Shown here piece after piece: positions 42,772 through 50,755 of a stretch of DNA of 64,000 nucleotides. The translations under genes and the position numbers were made by a program. Position 1 is the stretch's first letter. Each line of letters opens with the position of its first letter. The DNA is from Microbulbifer sp. GL-2 (GTDB lineage: Bacteria > Pseudomonadota > Gammaproteobacteria > Pseudomonadales > Cellvibrionaceae), in NCBI RefSeq assembly GCF_007183175.1, contig NZ_AP019807.1:4398001-4462000 (forward strand), in the 5' to 3' direction. The notes beneath the pieces are model-generated. The model saw nothing but the letters and a program-made list of their open reading frames with translations, did not search any database and was not told the origin of the DNA.

Positions 42772-42852
42772 ACATAACGCTCGCCACACGGGCGAGCAAC
42801 ACAGTTGCGAGTCCAGCCCGCTTGCGGGCGTGTGTGCTGGCGCTGGTTATGC
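42772..42852 (-). repeat. attC site
   Basis: Cores ACATAAC (42772-42778) and GTTATGC (42846-42852), with GCGAGTCCAGCCCGCTTGCG in the centre. Confidence 0.8.
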
Positions 42853-42861
42853 GCGCATAGA

Positions 42862-43179
42862 TTAAAGCTGCTCAACACGCTTTGCCCAAAATGTTACAGA
42901 ACCATAGTTTGATTCAAAGTCCCCAACATACACGTTAATGCCATCAAGTTGGTGAGAAGACACATCCTCTATGAACATTCCGCCCGTAGAGTATGGAAAT
43001 CCCTTCTCAATCTCCAAGTCTTGAGGAGCCCAGAATCTTAACTTTCTAAGGTCCCCATCTTTCTCCATGTGGAGATCGATATATGACCTGCTTATATCGC
43101 TTGAATTTACCTGATATGAAAAGAATGTGATGTCATATAGGTGTGGAGACTCAATTATTTTGTGATAAATGCGATCCAT
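42862..43179 (-). CDS. Cassette gene: hypothetical protein
   Basis: 105 residues from ATG at 43179, chosen for AGGA seven bases upstream. Beta-rich (DLHMEKDGDLRKLRFWAPQD, GINVYVGDFESNYGSVTFW), resembling small immunity-type folds, though no family can be named. Confidence 0.5.
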   Translation of the reverse strand: MDRIYHKIIESPHLYDITFFSYQVNSSDISRSYIDLHMEKDGDLRKLRFWAPQDLEIEKGFPYSTGGMFIEDVSSHQLDGINVYVGDFESNYGSVTFWAKRVEQL

Positions 43180-43190
43180 GTCATTCCTAC

Positions 43191-43263
43191 GCATAACGCC
43201 TAAAGCAGCGGCGCGCGTTAGCGCGTCCAGCCCGAAGGGCGATGCTGCCTTTACTTGTTAAGT
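43191..43263 (-). repeat. attC site of the first cassette
   Basis: Cores GCATAAC (43191-43197) and GTTAAGT (43257-43263), with CCAGCCCGAAGGGCGAT hairpin. The GTTAAGT core equals that at the attI junction. Confidence 0.8.
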
Positions 43264-43265
43264 GA

Positions 43266-43598
43266 TTACGGATTTGAGACATTATTTAAACGCTCAAATA
43301 TTTCCGAGAAATATTTTTCAATATCTGAACCTACCAACACTTCAGGGATTTCACCCCTATTAATATACTCCGCTGCATTGATAGTTCTTATCGTGTTGTC
43401 ACCGGTAAGATGCCCACTAATATGTGACATCAGCATTCCGATACGTGCTACATTTTTATGTTCTTCCTCCAGGCGGATTTTATATCCATCCGAAAGCTTT
43501 CCGCTGGCCCATTCAATTGCACCATCGTCGTGTTTGCACGAGTTCCAAATATATTCAATTAGTTCTTTTTTGGTAACTAGTTTCAATGGATTACTCAC
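43266..43598 (-). CDS. Cassette gene 1: hypothetical cytoplasmic protein
   Basis: 110 residues, helical, MSNPLKLVTKKELIEYIWNS at the start. It is closest to attI, so it should be the most recently inserted and best expressed cassette. Function unknown. Confidence 0.55.
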   Translation of the reverse strand: MSNPLKLVTKKELIEYIWNSCKHDDGAIEWASGKLSDGYKIRLEEEHKNVARIGMLMSHISGHLTGDNTIRTINAAEYINRGEIPEVLVGSDIEKYFSEIFERLNNVSNP

Positions 43599-43680
43599 TT
43601 AACATTTATATAGTGATCACCATGACCACTATTATCCTGATTACTATTTCAGAAGCAATTCCACGTCAGAACCTCTTGAA
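43596..43680 (-). other. Predicted attI recombination site
   Basis: The core octamer CACTTAAC (GTTAAGTG on the minus strand) at 43596-43603 marks the junction of cassette 1. Sequence to the right is unlike any attC and is where IntI would bind. The right boundary is a guess. Confidence 0.55.
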
Positions 43681-43915
43681 TCATCTCAAAATCATACACT
43701 TACACAAACTTGATACGAAGGTACAATATGGAAAAACGGTCACTGCGACCACTATCCCGGAATATACTACTTTGCGTAACTCATTGTATTTAATGATTTT
43801 TCTGGCATATTTGCAAAACTTTTCAAAATAACGGTCACGATGACCGAAATTCCAACTCGCATTTGGTCACATTTCCTGCAAGACTGTATATATAACCAGA
43901 TTTGGGCATGTTAAA
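43604..43915. promoter_or_regulatory. attI-intI control region with GGTCA/TGACC motifs
   Basis: Related motifs recur: GATCACCATGACC (43615-43627), GGTCACTGCGACC (43738-43750), the perfect palindrome GGTCA-CGA-TGACC (43833-43845) and a half site GGTCAC (43865-43870). The first two are both followed by ACTAT. They look like operator sites for an unidentified regulator. The cassette promoter Pc should also be here, reading left, but I cannot pick it out. Confidence 0.45.
43884..43899. promoter_or_regulatory. Predicted LexA box upstream of intI
   Basis: CTGTATATATAACCAG fits CTGT-N8-ACAG with one mismatch and the A+T alternation of strong SOS boxes. It lies 17 bases before the intI ATG, the position where LexA represses integron integrases in other bacteria. 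Confidence 0.65.
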
Positions 43916-44896
43916 ATGGATGACATTCCTATACCAATTCCCAAAAGTTCCTCGCGATTTATGGATCGATTGAGAACTTTTATGCGTTCAAAGTATTTGG
44001 CATACAAAACCGAGCAAACCTATTGCTATTGGGTTAAGGACTTTATTCGCTTTAATCAGATGCGTCATCCAGAAGTATTGGGTAAAGCTGAAGTGGATAA
44101 TTGGCTCAGTCATTTGGCAATCAATCGATCCGTGTCAATCAATACCCAGAAAACGGCTTTGAATGCGGTAGTATTTTTATACAAGCAGTTTATGGGCCTT
44201 GAGCTGGGTGAACTCAAATTTGACAGTAGCCACCGCCCCAGGCAGCTGCCGGTAGTTTTCAGCCATAGGGAGGCTACAGACATTTTGGGGCAGCTTACTG
44301 GCCCGGCAAAGCTTGCCGTATCTTTGATGTATGGTTCCGGTCTCAGGGTGATGGAAGCGGTACGGCTTCGAGTTAAGGATGTTGATTTTGCGGAACAGTG
44401 CTTATTCGTACGTGAGGCCAAAGGTGAAAAGTCGAGGAGAACCCTGCTACCTAAAACTCTTATTGAGCCTCTAAAGGCCCAAATTCACTATGCTCTCTCG
44501 CTCCACCAACAAGATCTTAATGAGGGGCACGGGGAAGTCTATCTTCCCTTCGCCTTGGCCAAAAAATTCCCGAAGGCTGCAGCCAGCCCTGTCTGGCAAT
44601 ATATATTTCCGGCCAGGGAGCGCTCTCGTGATCCTCGCAGCGATACCATACGAAGACATCACATTGGGGAACAACAGATAAGGCGAGCAGTTGGCAGGGC
44701 TATTTCAAACTTAGGAATATGGAAAAAAGCCAGCTGCCACACCTTTCGCCATTCTTTTGCTACTAACCTACTGCGATCAGGCGCGGACATTCGCAATATC
44801 CAAGAGCTGCTTGGCCACAACGACATAAGTACCACGATGATCTACACTCACGTTGTCGGCATACATGAGCGTGGACTTACCAGCCCTTTGGATTAG
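43916..44896 (+). CDS. intI: Integron integrase IntI (tyrosine recombinase)
   Basis: 326 residues from ATG 43916; ATG 43961 (MDRLRTFMRSKYLAYKTE) is an alternative. Core-binding SAM-like domain at about 17-105, catalytic domain after it. Catalytic residues: Arg in YGSGLRVMEAVRLR, Lys in AKGEKSRRTLLP, His-x-x-Arg in CHTFRHSFATNL, His in LLGHNDISTT and Tyr in MIYTHV. The integron-specific insertion is present (SDTIRRHHIGEQQIRRAV), which separates IntI from XerC/D. It is divergent from the cassettes, the usual integron layout, and appears intact. Confidence 0.93.
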   Translation: MDDIPIPIPKSSSRFMDRLRTFMRSKYLAYKTEQTYCYWVKDFIRFNQMRHPEVLGKAEVDNWLSHLAINRSVSINTQKTALNAVVFLYKQFMGLELGELKFDSSHRPRQLPVVFSHREATDILGQLTGPAKLAVSLMYGSGLRVMEAVRLRVKDVDFAEQCLFVREAKGEKSRRTLLPKTLIEPLKAQIHYALSLHQQDLNEGHGEVYLPFALAKKFPKAAASPVWQYIFPARERSRDPRSDTIRRHHIGEQQIRRAVGRAISNLGIWKKASCHTFRHSFATNLLRSGADIRNIQELLGHNDISTTMIYTHVVGIHERGLTSPLD

Positions 44897-44920
44897 GCCG
44901 GTATATAGTATTTCCACCGT

Positions 44921-45385
44921 CTAATAAAGAAAAGTCGCTGTACCGGTTGCGATTAACTCTTCCTTATCATTGCTCAGCTCCATACGCGCAACAACCAGCT
45001 TGTTACCAGTACGCAGAATAGAGCCCTCACAGAGAAAGTGCTCTCCCCTGCCCGGCTTCAGGTAATCCACACGCATATCTACGGTGCCAAGTTTGGATAG
45101 ACGATCAGCTTTTTCTTTCCAGTGTACGTCGCCCATTCGCTGGTAGGCAGCAACCATAGCGGTAAGGCCACCGACAGTATCCAGGGCTGTAGCGATTACG
45201 CCACCATGTAGGATATTTTTCCAGACATTACCAATCAGCTCTGGGCGCAGATCAAATCCTGCTGAAAGGGTCAGCGCCTCCAAGTCCAGGGAGCGCATTT
45301 CAAGTCCGATTTGTTGGTTAAAAGGGATCTTTTCAAAGAACCCTTTTACCAGCTCCTGAAACTCACTAGGTGAGGGTTCTGTCAT
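44921..45385 (-). CDS. Hotdog-fold thioesterase (PaaI-like)
   Basis: 154 residues. The hotdog helix motif LHGGVIATALDTVGGLTAM carries the conserved HGG and Asp, followed by TVDMRVDYLKPGRGEHFLC. It would hydrolyse acyl-CoA; substrate unknown. Overlaps the sthA stop-start by four bases, so it is coupled to sthA. Confidence 0.8.
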   Translation of the reverse strand: MTEPSPSEFQELVKGFFEKIPFNQQIGLEMRSLDLEALTLSAGFDLRPELIGNVWKNILHGGVIATALDTVGGLTAMVAAYQRMGDVHWKEKADRLSKLGTVDMRVDYLKPGRGEHFLCEGSILRTGNKLVVARMELSNDKEELIATGTATFLY

Positions 45386-46782
45386 AAGCGTGCAACCCGG
45401 TTGAGTCCATCCAATGCGGCACTCCGGTAAGCCTCTGCCATGGTGGGATAGTTAAAAGTGGTGTTGACGAAATAATCAATCGAGTTGTTTGGAGCTGGCT
45501 GCTTCATAATGGCTTGGCCAATATGCACAATTTCAGCGGCTTCAGCACCAAAGCAGTGAATACCCAGGATTTCACGGGTTTCAATGTGGAACAGGATCTT
45601 GAGCATACCCACTCGTTCACCGGAGATCTGCGCGCGTGCGGTGTGCTTGAAGAGCGCACGACCCACCTCATAAGGCACTTTGGCCGCGGTCAGCTCGGAT
45701 TCGGTCTTACCGACCGAGGAAATTTCTGGGAGAGTATAAATACCTGTGGGTGCATCTTCGATTACACGGTGGCCACGCCCTGCAATAGCAGCCGCAACAG
45801 CACGCCCCTGATCATAAGAAGCACTGGCGAGGCTTGGCCAGCCTATCACATCCCCTACCGCATAAATATTTTCCACTTCAGTACAGTAGTGGTCATCCAC
45901 GCTTAGCTGGCCGCGATGGTTAGCTTCCAGGCCGACATTATCCAGGCCCAGAGAGCTGGTGTTACCAGTACGGCCGTTACACCAGAGCAATGCATCGGCA
46001 TGTATACGCTTACCGGACTGCATCTCCATAATCACGCCCTGCTCGTTGGGCAGTACTTGAGCATATTCTTCCTGGTGGCGAACGGTGACACCCATATCAC
46101 GCAGGTGGTAGCTCAGTGCGTCTGAGATTTCATCATCCAGAAATTCCAGCAAACTGCTCCGGGTATTTATAAGGTCAACCTTCACACCCAAGCCGGCAAA
46201 AATTGAAGCATATTCACAGCCGATCACTCCCGCCCCGTAAATCATGATGGAGTGCGGGGTATGCTGCATGTCTAAAATCATATCGCTATCGTAGACACGC
46301 TCGTGATCAAAATTCACATCGGCCGGGCGATACGGACGGGAGCCGGTAGCAATAATAAACTTCTTCGCGGTGACAATTTCTGTGGCGCCATCCGGTAATT
46401 GCACTTCCACACTGTTGGCATCGCGAAACCTGGCTTCGCCAACAATCAACTCAACTCGGTTGCGCGCATAAAAAGAAGTGTGCATTTCCACCTGGTAGGA
46501 AATGACCTTGTTAACTGTCTGCATCACCTGCGGAAAAGTAAGGCGGCGGGGTTCACCCAGAGCTCGAAATACACTTTGGGTGTTGTAACGCATCAGTTGT
46601 TTGACGGAGTGGCGCAATGCCTTGGAAGGAATGGTGCCTTTGTGGGTACAGTTGCCACCAACTACCTGGCGCTTTTCAATAACTGCAGCGCGCATGCCTT
46701 TTTTAGCAGCACTCATCGCGGCGGCTTCACCTGCCGGGCCCGAACCAATTACTACCAGGTCAAACTTTTGCTCTGCCATCAA
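45382..46782 (-). CDS. sthA: Soluble pyridine nucleotide transhydrogenase SthA
   Basis: 466 residues. It equilibrates NADPH with NAD+ in the cytoplasm. FAD-binding GSGPAGEAAAMSAAKKG at the N-terminus; GGNCTHKGTIPSKALRHS keeps one Cys and replaces the second redox Cys by Thr, the hallmark of SthA versus lipoamide dehydrogenase. A second Rossmann motif is MIYGAGVIGCEYASIF, and the C-terminus has the dimer domain (NTTFNYPTMAEAYRSAAL). Confidence 0.93.
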   Translation of the reverse strand: MMAEQKFDLVVIGSGPAGEAAAMSAAKKGMRAAVIEKRQVVGGNCTHKGTIPSKALRHSVKQLMRYNTQSVFRALGEPRRLTFPQVMQTVNKVISYQVEMHTSFYARNRVELIVGEARFRDANSVEVQLPDGATEIVTAKKFIIATGSRPYRPADVNFDHERVYDSDMILDMQHTPHSIMIYGAGVIGCEYASIFAGLGVKVDLINTRSSLLEFLDDEISDALSYHLRDMGVTVRHQEEYAQVLPNEQGVIMEMQSGKRIHADALLWCNGRTGNTSSLGLDNVGLEANHRGQLSVDDHYCTEVENIYAVGDVIGWPSLASASYDQGRAVAAAIAGRGHRVIEDAPTGIYTLPEISSVGKTESELTAAKVPYEVGRALFKHTARAQISGERVGMLKILFHIETREILGIHCFGAEAAEIVHIGQAIMKQPAPNNSIDYFVNTTFNYPTMAEAYRSAALDGLNRVARL

Positions 46783-46889
46783 ATGCTCTAATTCTGTTAT
46801 CCAAAAAAAGCGAGCTACGCAATAACGTCACCCACTTAACACTCAATTTACGGTTATCAGCACAGCTTGTGCCAATGACATAAAACAAC

Positions 46890-46910
46890 AAGCCCGTTGG
46901 CCACGGGCTT
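46890..46910 (-). terminator. Terminator after nqrM
   Basis: AAGCCCG-N7-CGGGCTT stem, with GTTGTTTTAT following on the minus strand. It closes the nqr-apbE-nqrM transcript before sthA. Confidence 0.7.
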
Positions 46911-46924
46911 GGAAAAGGTCTTAC

Positions 46925-47167
46925 TTACTTGCGCTTAGTCGCATCGTAAGCAAGGTCATCAGTGGTCATCTCTTTCTGGCGCTGGCGCTCTTGTTCTTTT
47001 TCGCACTCGTCATCATTGCCACCACAGATGGTACAGTCCTGCTTCATGCCGATATTATTCAGGCCACCGCAAGAACCTTTTAATGGTTTGTTTTGAACCA
47101 TGGCTCCGAGTGCCATCCCTGCTACGACCAGTAGCATGGCAACAAATGCAAATATAAAAATTGTCAC
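46925..47167 (-). CDS. nqrM: Na+-NQR maturation protein NqrM
   Basis: 80 residues: one N-terminal membrane helix (IFIFAFVAMLLVVAGMALGA) and four cysteines in KGSCGGLNNIG, DCTICGG and DDECEKE. NqrM delivers the iron for the NqrD/NqrE cysteine site. Start shares a base with the apbE stop. Confidence 0.9.
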   Translation of the reverse strand: MTIFIFAFVAMLLVVAGMALGAMVQNKPLKGSCGGLNNIGMKQDCTICGGNDDECEKEQERQRQKEMTTDDLAYDATKRK

Positions 47168-48225
47168 TACTCAGACCTCTCTAGGTAAGGGGCAAAAGCG
47201 GCGCTATACCGCTCCTCAAATCCCTTGTCAGTTTTCACCAGCATGAACACAGCCAGTTTTTCACGCTCTGCCAAAGCCATCCCCGCTTCAGCCCCAAGCA
47301 CATTCAGTGCAGTAGCCAGGCCATCTGCCTCGGCACAAGTATTCGCAATGACAGTCACCGACGCCAATCGGTGCTTTAGCGGACGCCCGGTACGCGGGTC
47401 TATGCTATGCGCATAGCGTACACCATCACGTTCATAGTAATTGCGGTAGTCGCCGCTGGTTGCAACCGATTTACCGCTGACATCAATGGGTTGCTGAACC
47501 ATTTGCCCCATTGAGTCAGGAGCCTCGATACCGATTCGCCATGCCTTACTCTTTGGATTCACACCGAGGGTGCGCAGTTCACCACCGATCTCGACCAGGT
47601 AGTTACGGATTCCCTGCTGCTCTAGCAACACCGCAACCCGGTCGACACCGTGCCCCTTGGCGATGGCCGATAGGTCAATCTCCACCGGGCGCTGGCGGGT
47701 TATAGTATCCGGTTGCCGGGTCACCTTAAGTGCATCGGAACCTACCACCTTCTGCAATAAGGTAATGTCAGTATCCGAGGGAATACGTTCTGGCTCAGGC
47801 TGTGGACCAAATCCCCATAGGTTAACCAGGGGTCCAACGGTCACCTCAAAGGCACCTTCACTGCGGCGATAGATATCCAGGGACATCTCCACAATATCAG
47901 CAAGCGGCTGGCTAACATGAACCGCCTCACCAACAGGACTGCGATTAAAGCGCATCAACTCGGAGTCATCGATATAGGTAGACATCTCCTGGTTGACTTG
48001 TTGCAGCTCGCTATCAATCAGTGTTTGCAACTTGCTGCGCTCAACACCCTGGGGAACATCGACAACCGTGATGTGATAACTGGTCCCCATGGTGCGGCCA
48101 CTAAGCTGCCAATTCTCCGGCGCTTGAGAACAGGCAGAAAAAAATACAGCCACACAAAGCAAAAACAGGGCCGGAAGAACGGGCCCTGTTTTTGCTTTTT
48201 TTGGGGCTTTGATTGCGTTTAGCAA
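47167..48225 (-). CDS. apbE: FAD:protein FMN transferase ApbE
   Basis: 352 residues, lipoprotein signal with lipobox FFSAC near residue 31. It transfers FMN to the Thr residues of NqrB and NqrC. Motifs: YHITVVDVPQG-type N-terminus, LSAIAKGHGVDRVA, YAHSIDPRTGRPLKH and ADGLATALNVLG. A strong hairpin overlaps codons about 12-22 (48161-48193), so its translation or transcription may be attenuated. Confidence 0.92.
   Translation of the reverse strand: MLNAIKAPKKAKTGPVLPALFLLCVAVFFSACSQAPENWQLSGRTMGTSYHITVVDVPQGVERSKLQTLIDSELQQVNQEMSTYIDDSELMRFNRSPVGEAVHVSQPLADIVEMSLDIYRRSEGAFEVTVGPLVNLWGFGPQPEPERIPSDTDITLLQKVVGSDALKVTRQPDTITRQRPVEIDLSAIAKGHGVDRVAVLLEQQGIRNYLVEIGGELRTLGVNPKSKAWRIGIEAPDSMGQMVQQPIDVSGKSVATSGDYRNYYERDGVRYAHSIDPRTGRPLKHRLASVTVIANTCAEADGLATALNVLGAEAGMALAEREKLAVFMLVKTDKGFEERYSAAFAPYLERSE
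48161..48193 (-). terminator. Terminator-like hairpin inside the apbE start
   Basis: AAAAACAGGGCC (48161-48172) pairs perfectly with GGCCCTGTTTTT (48182-48193), nine-base loop. On the minus strand it ends in GTTTTTGCTTTGTG. It lies 47 to 79 bases beyond the nqrF stop and inside the coding sequence of the ApbE signal peptide. Confidence 0.6.
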
Positions 48226-48239
48226 ACTAAGCTCTCCGC

Positions 48240-49466
48240 TTAACCACCGAAGTCATCGAGGAGAATATTTTCATCCTCTACACCCAAGTCTTTGAGCATA
48301 TTGATTACTGCGGCGTTCATCATGGGCGGTCCACACATGTAGTACTCACAGTCTTCCGGAGCCGGGTGGTCCTTCAGGTAGTTTTCGTACACAACGTTGT
48401 GAATGAACCCCGTATAACCAGTCCAGTTGTCTTCCGGTTGCGGGTCAGACAGGGCTATATGCCATTGGAAATTGTCGAACTCGGAAGCCAAACCATTGTA
48501 GTCATCTTCGTAGAACATCTCGCGCAGGGAACGAGCACCGTACCAGAAGCTGATCTTGCGCTTGGAATTCAGGCGCTTGAGCTGGTCAAAAATGTGTGAG
48601 CGCATCGGTGCCATACCGGCACCACCACCGATGAAGATCATTTCATTATCGGTTTCCTTGGCGAAGAACTCACCGAAGGGTCCGTATACCTTGATCTTGT
48701 CACCAGGCTTCAGGCTGAACACGTAGGAAGACATCTGACCCGGCGGCACACCTTCAGTGCGCGGCGGCGGAGTCGCGATACGAATGTTGAACTTAACAAC
48801 ACCTTTCTCTTCCGGGTAGTTGGCCATGGAATAGGCACGTACCACAGGCTCAGTAACCTTGGATTCCAGCTTGAAGAAGCCAAAGTGCTCCCAGTCTCCG
48901 CGGTATTGCTCTTCCACATCGAAATCAGCAAATTTTACATGGTGAGCCGGGGCTTCCAGCTGCACGTAACCGCCCGCACGGAAGTCGACGTTTTCACCTT
49001 CTGGCAGACGCAGGGTCAGCTCTTTGATGAAGGTGGCTACGTTGGGGTTGGATTCCACAGTGCACTCCCACTGTTTCACACCAAATACTTCTTCCGGTAC
49101 TTCGATTTCCATGTCTTGCTTAACAGCAACCTGACAGGAAAGGCGCTTACCTTCCTTCGCATCGCGCGGAGTAAAGTGAGCCGCTTCGGTGGGAAGCATA
49201 TCACCGCCACCGGAGTTAACCTTACACACACACTGCGCACAACTGCCACCACCACCACAGGCAGAGGCCAGGAAAAGGTTGTTGGCAGCCAGGGTTTGCA
49301 GCAGTTTGCCGCCGGCCGGTACGGTGAGAGTCTTCTCACCGTTTACCAGGATGTTGACGTTGCCGGTGTTTACCAGGCGCGAGCGGGCCACAAGGATCAC
49401 CGCCACCAGCGCCAGTACGATGACGGTAAACATCGCTACGCCGAGGATAATTTCAATATTATTCAT
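48240..49466 (-). CDS. nqrF: Na+-NQR subunit F (NADH-oxidising)
   Basis: 408 residues: one N-terminal helix, then a plant-type 2Fe-2S domain with Cys70, Cys76, Cys79 (SACGGGGSCAQCVC) and Cys111 (LSCQ), FAD site RAYSMANYP and NADH site GGGAGMAPMRS. NADH entry point of the pump. Confidence 0.95.
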   Translation of the reverse strand: MNNIEIILGVAMFTVIVLALVAVILVARSRLVNTGNVNILVNGEKTLTVPAGGKLLQTLAANNLFLASACGGGGSCAQCVCKVNSGGGDMLPTEAAHFTPRDAKEGKRLSCQVAVKQDMEIEVPEEVFGVKQWECTVESNPNVATFIKELTLRLPEGENVDFRAGGYVQLEAPAHHVKFADFDVEEQYRGDWEHFGFFKLESKVTEPVVRAYSMANYPEEKGVVKFNIRIATPPPRTEGVPPGQMSSYVFSLKPGDKIKVYGPFGEFFAKETDNEMIFIGGGAGMAPMRSHIFDQLKRLNSKRKISFWYGARSLREMFYEDDYNGLASEFDNFQWHIALSDPQPEDNWTGYTGFIHNVVYENYLKDHPAPEDCEYYMCGPPMMNAAVINMLKDLGVEDENILLDDFGG

Positions 49467-49484
49467 AGGATTGCCTTCCCCCGC

Positions 49485-50093
49485 TTAGATGTCGATGCCG
49501 CCGAAGGACATGAAACCCAGGGACATCAGACCAACAGTTACGAAGGTAATGCCCAGGCCTTTCAAGCCATCCGGTACATCGCTGTACTTCAGCTTTTCGC
49601 GAATACCGGCCAGCGCGGTAATCGCCAGGGCCCAACCGAGGCCAGCGCCAAAGCCGTAGGCAACACTCTCACCGAATGCGTACTCGCGCTCCACCATGAA
49701 CAGGGAGGCACCCATAATGGCGCAGTTCACAGTAATCAGCGGCAGGAATACACCCAGTGCGTTGTAAAGAGCCGGCACATATTTATCCAGAAACATCTCC
49801 AGGATCTGTACCAGCGCTGCGATAACGCCGATGTAAGACAGCAGGCCGAGGAAACTCAGGTCCACGTCGGGATAACCGGCCCAGGCCAGTGCGCCGTCTT
49901 TCAGCAGGTAGGTGTAGATCAGGTTGTTCACAGGTACTGTCAGCGTCAGTACCACGATAACCGCTACACCCAGGCCGATCGCAGCTTCGATCTTCTTCGA
50001 TACGGCAAGGAAGGTACACATGCCGAGGAAGAAGGCCAGCGCCATGTTTTCAACGAAAACAGCGCGGATAATCAAAGAAATATAATGTTCCAC
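49485..50093 (-). CDS. nqrE: Na+-NQR subunit E
   Basis: 202 residues, six helices. The conserved cysteines for the membrane Fe site are in LGMCTFLAVS and TVNCAIMGASLF. Membrane-inserted, inverted relative to NqrD. Confidence 0.94.
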   Translation of the reverse strand: MEHYISLIIRAVFVENMALAFFLGMCTFLAVSKKIEAAIGLGVAVIVVLTLTVPVNNLIYTYLLKDGALAWAGYPDVDLSFLGLLSYIGVIAALVQILEMFLDKYVPALYNALGVFLPLITVNCAIMGASLFMVEREYAFGESVAYGFGAGLGWALAITALAGIREKLKYSDVPDGLKGLGITFVTVGLMSLGFMSFGGIDI

Positions 50094-50096
50094 GGA

Positions 50097-50753
50097 TCAG
50101 GCCTCCTGCGCTTGGGTGTTAGGCGCAATCTTGAACTCATCTTGCTCCACCTGAGCTGGCTTCCAGGCGCGGATTGCCCAAATGAACAGACCGATCAGGA
50201 AGAATGCACTGGGCGGCAACAGCAACAGGCCGTTGGGGATATACCAGCCACCGTTACTCACGGTAGTCAGGATATCTACACCGAACAGCTTGCCCGCTCC
50301 AAAGAGTTCGCGGATAAAGGCCAGGCCAATCAGGATTACGCTGTAACCCAGGCCATTGCCGAGACCATCGAAGAAGCTGGGCAGCGGCGGGTTCTTCATA
50401 GCGAAGGCTTCTGCGCGGCCCATTACGATACAGTTGGTAATGATCAAACCAACGAATACCGACAGCTGTTTGGAGATATCGTAAGCCAGAGCCTTAATCA
50501 GCTGGTCCACCAGAATTACCAGAGAGGCAATCACGGTCATCTGTACGATGATACGGATACTGTTCGGGATCTGTTTGCGGATCAGAGATACCGCAACATT
50601 GGAACAGGCCACAACCGAAGTCAGGGCGATACACATTACCAGGGTAACCTGCATTGAGCTGGTAACAGCCAGTGCAGAACAGATACCCAGGATCTGCAGC
50701 GCGATCGGGTTATTGTTAAAAATTGGGTCTAGCAGAGTTTCTTTGATTTTCAT
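50097..50753 (-). CDS. nqrD: Na+-NQR subunit D
   Basis: 218 residues, six helices, paralogue of NqrE in inverse topology. Cysteines in ILGICSALAVTSS and IITNCIVMGRAEAF coordinate the shared iron. Starts three bases past the nqrC stop. Confidence 0.94.
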   Translation of the reverse strand: MKIKETLLDPIFNNNPIALQILGICSALAVTSSMQVTLVMCIALTSVVACSNVAVSLIRKQIPNSIRIIVQMTVIASLVILVDQLIKALAYDISKQLSVFVGLIITNCIVMGRAEAFAMKNPPLPSFFDGLGNGLGYSVILIGLAFIRELFGAGKLFGVDILTTVSNGGWYIPNGLLLLPPSAFFLIGLFIWAIRAWKPAQVEQDEFKIAPNTQAQEA

Positions 50754-50755
50754 GC

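Larger units (their letters stand above)
36770..43603 (-). other. Chromosomal integron cassette array
   Basis: Ten cassettes, genes all on the minus strand and read away from intI. Nine attC sites separate them (48-96 bp where uninterrupted). The attI junction core CACTTAAC lies at 43596-43603. Six attC sites have the GTTATGN core, others GTTAAGT or GTTAAAT. Many cassettes have genes starting a few bases inside the cassette, so expression would come from an upstream Pc promoter or from internal promoters. Confidence 0.88.

Noticed and set aside
36770..43603. Toxin-antitoxin cassettes, common in large chromosomal integrons
   Set aside because: I looked for RelE/ParE, HigB, Phd or CcdB-like pairs among the cassettes and recognised none; most carry a single gene.
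43586..43831. 81-codon plus-strand frame across attI
   Set aside because: No ribosome site, low-complexity hydrophobic content and overlap with the attI and operator-like motifs; treated as noncoding.
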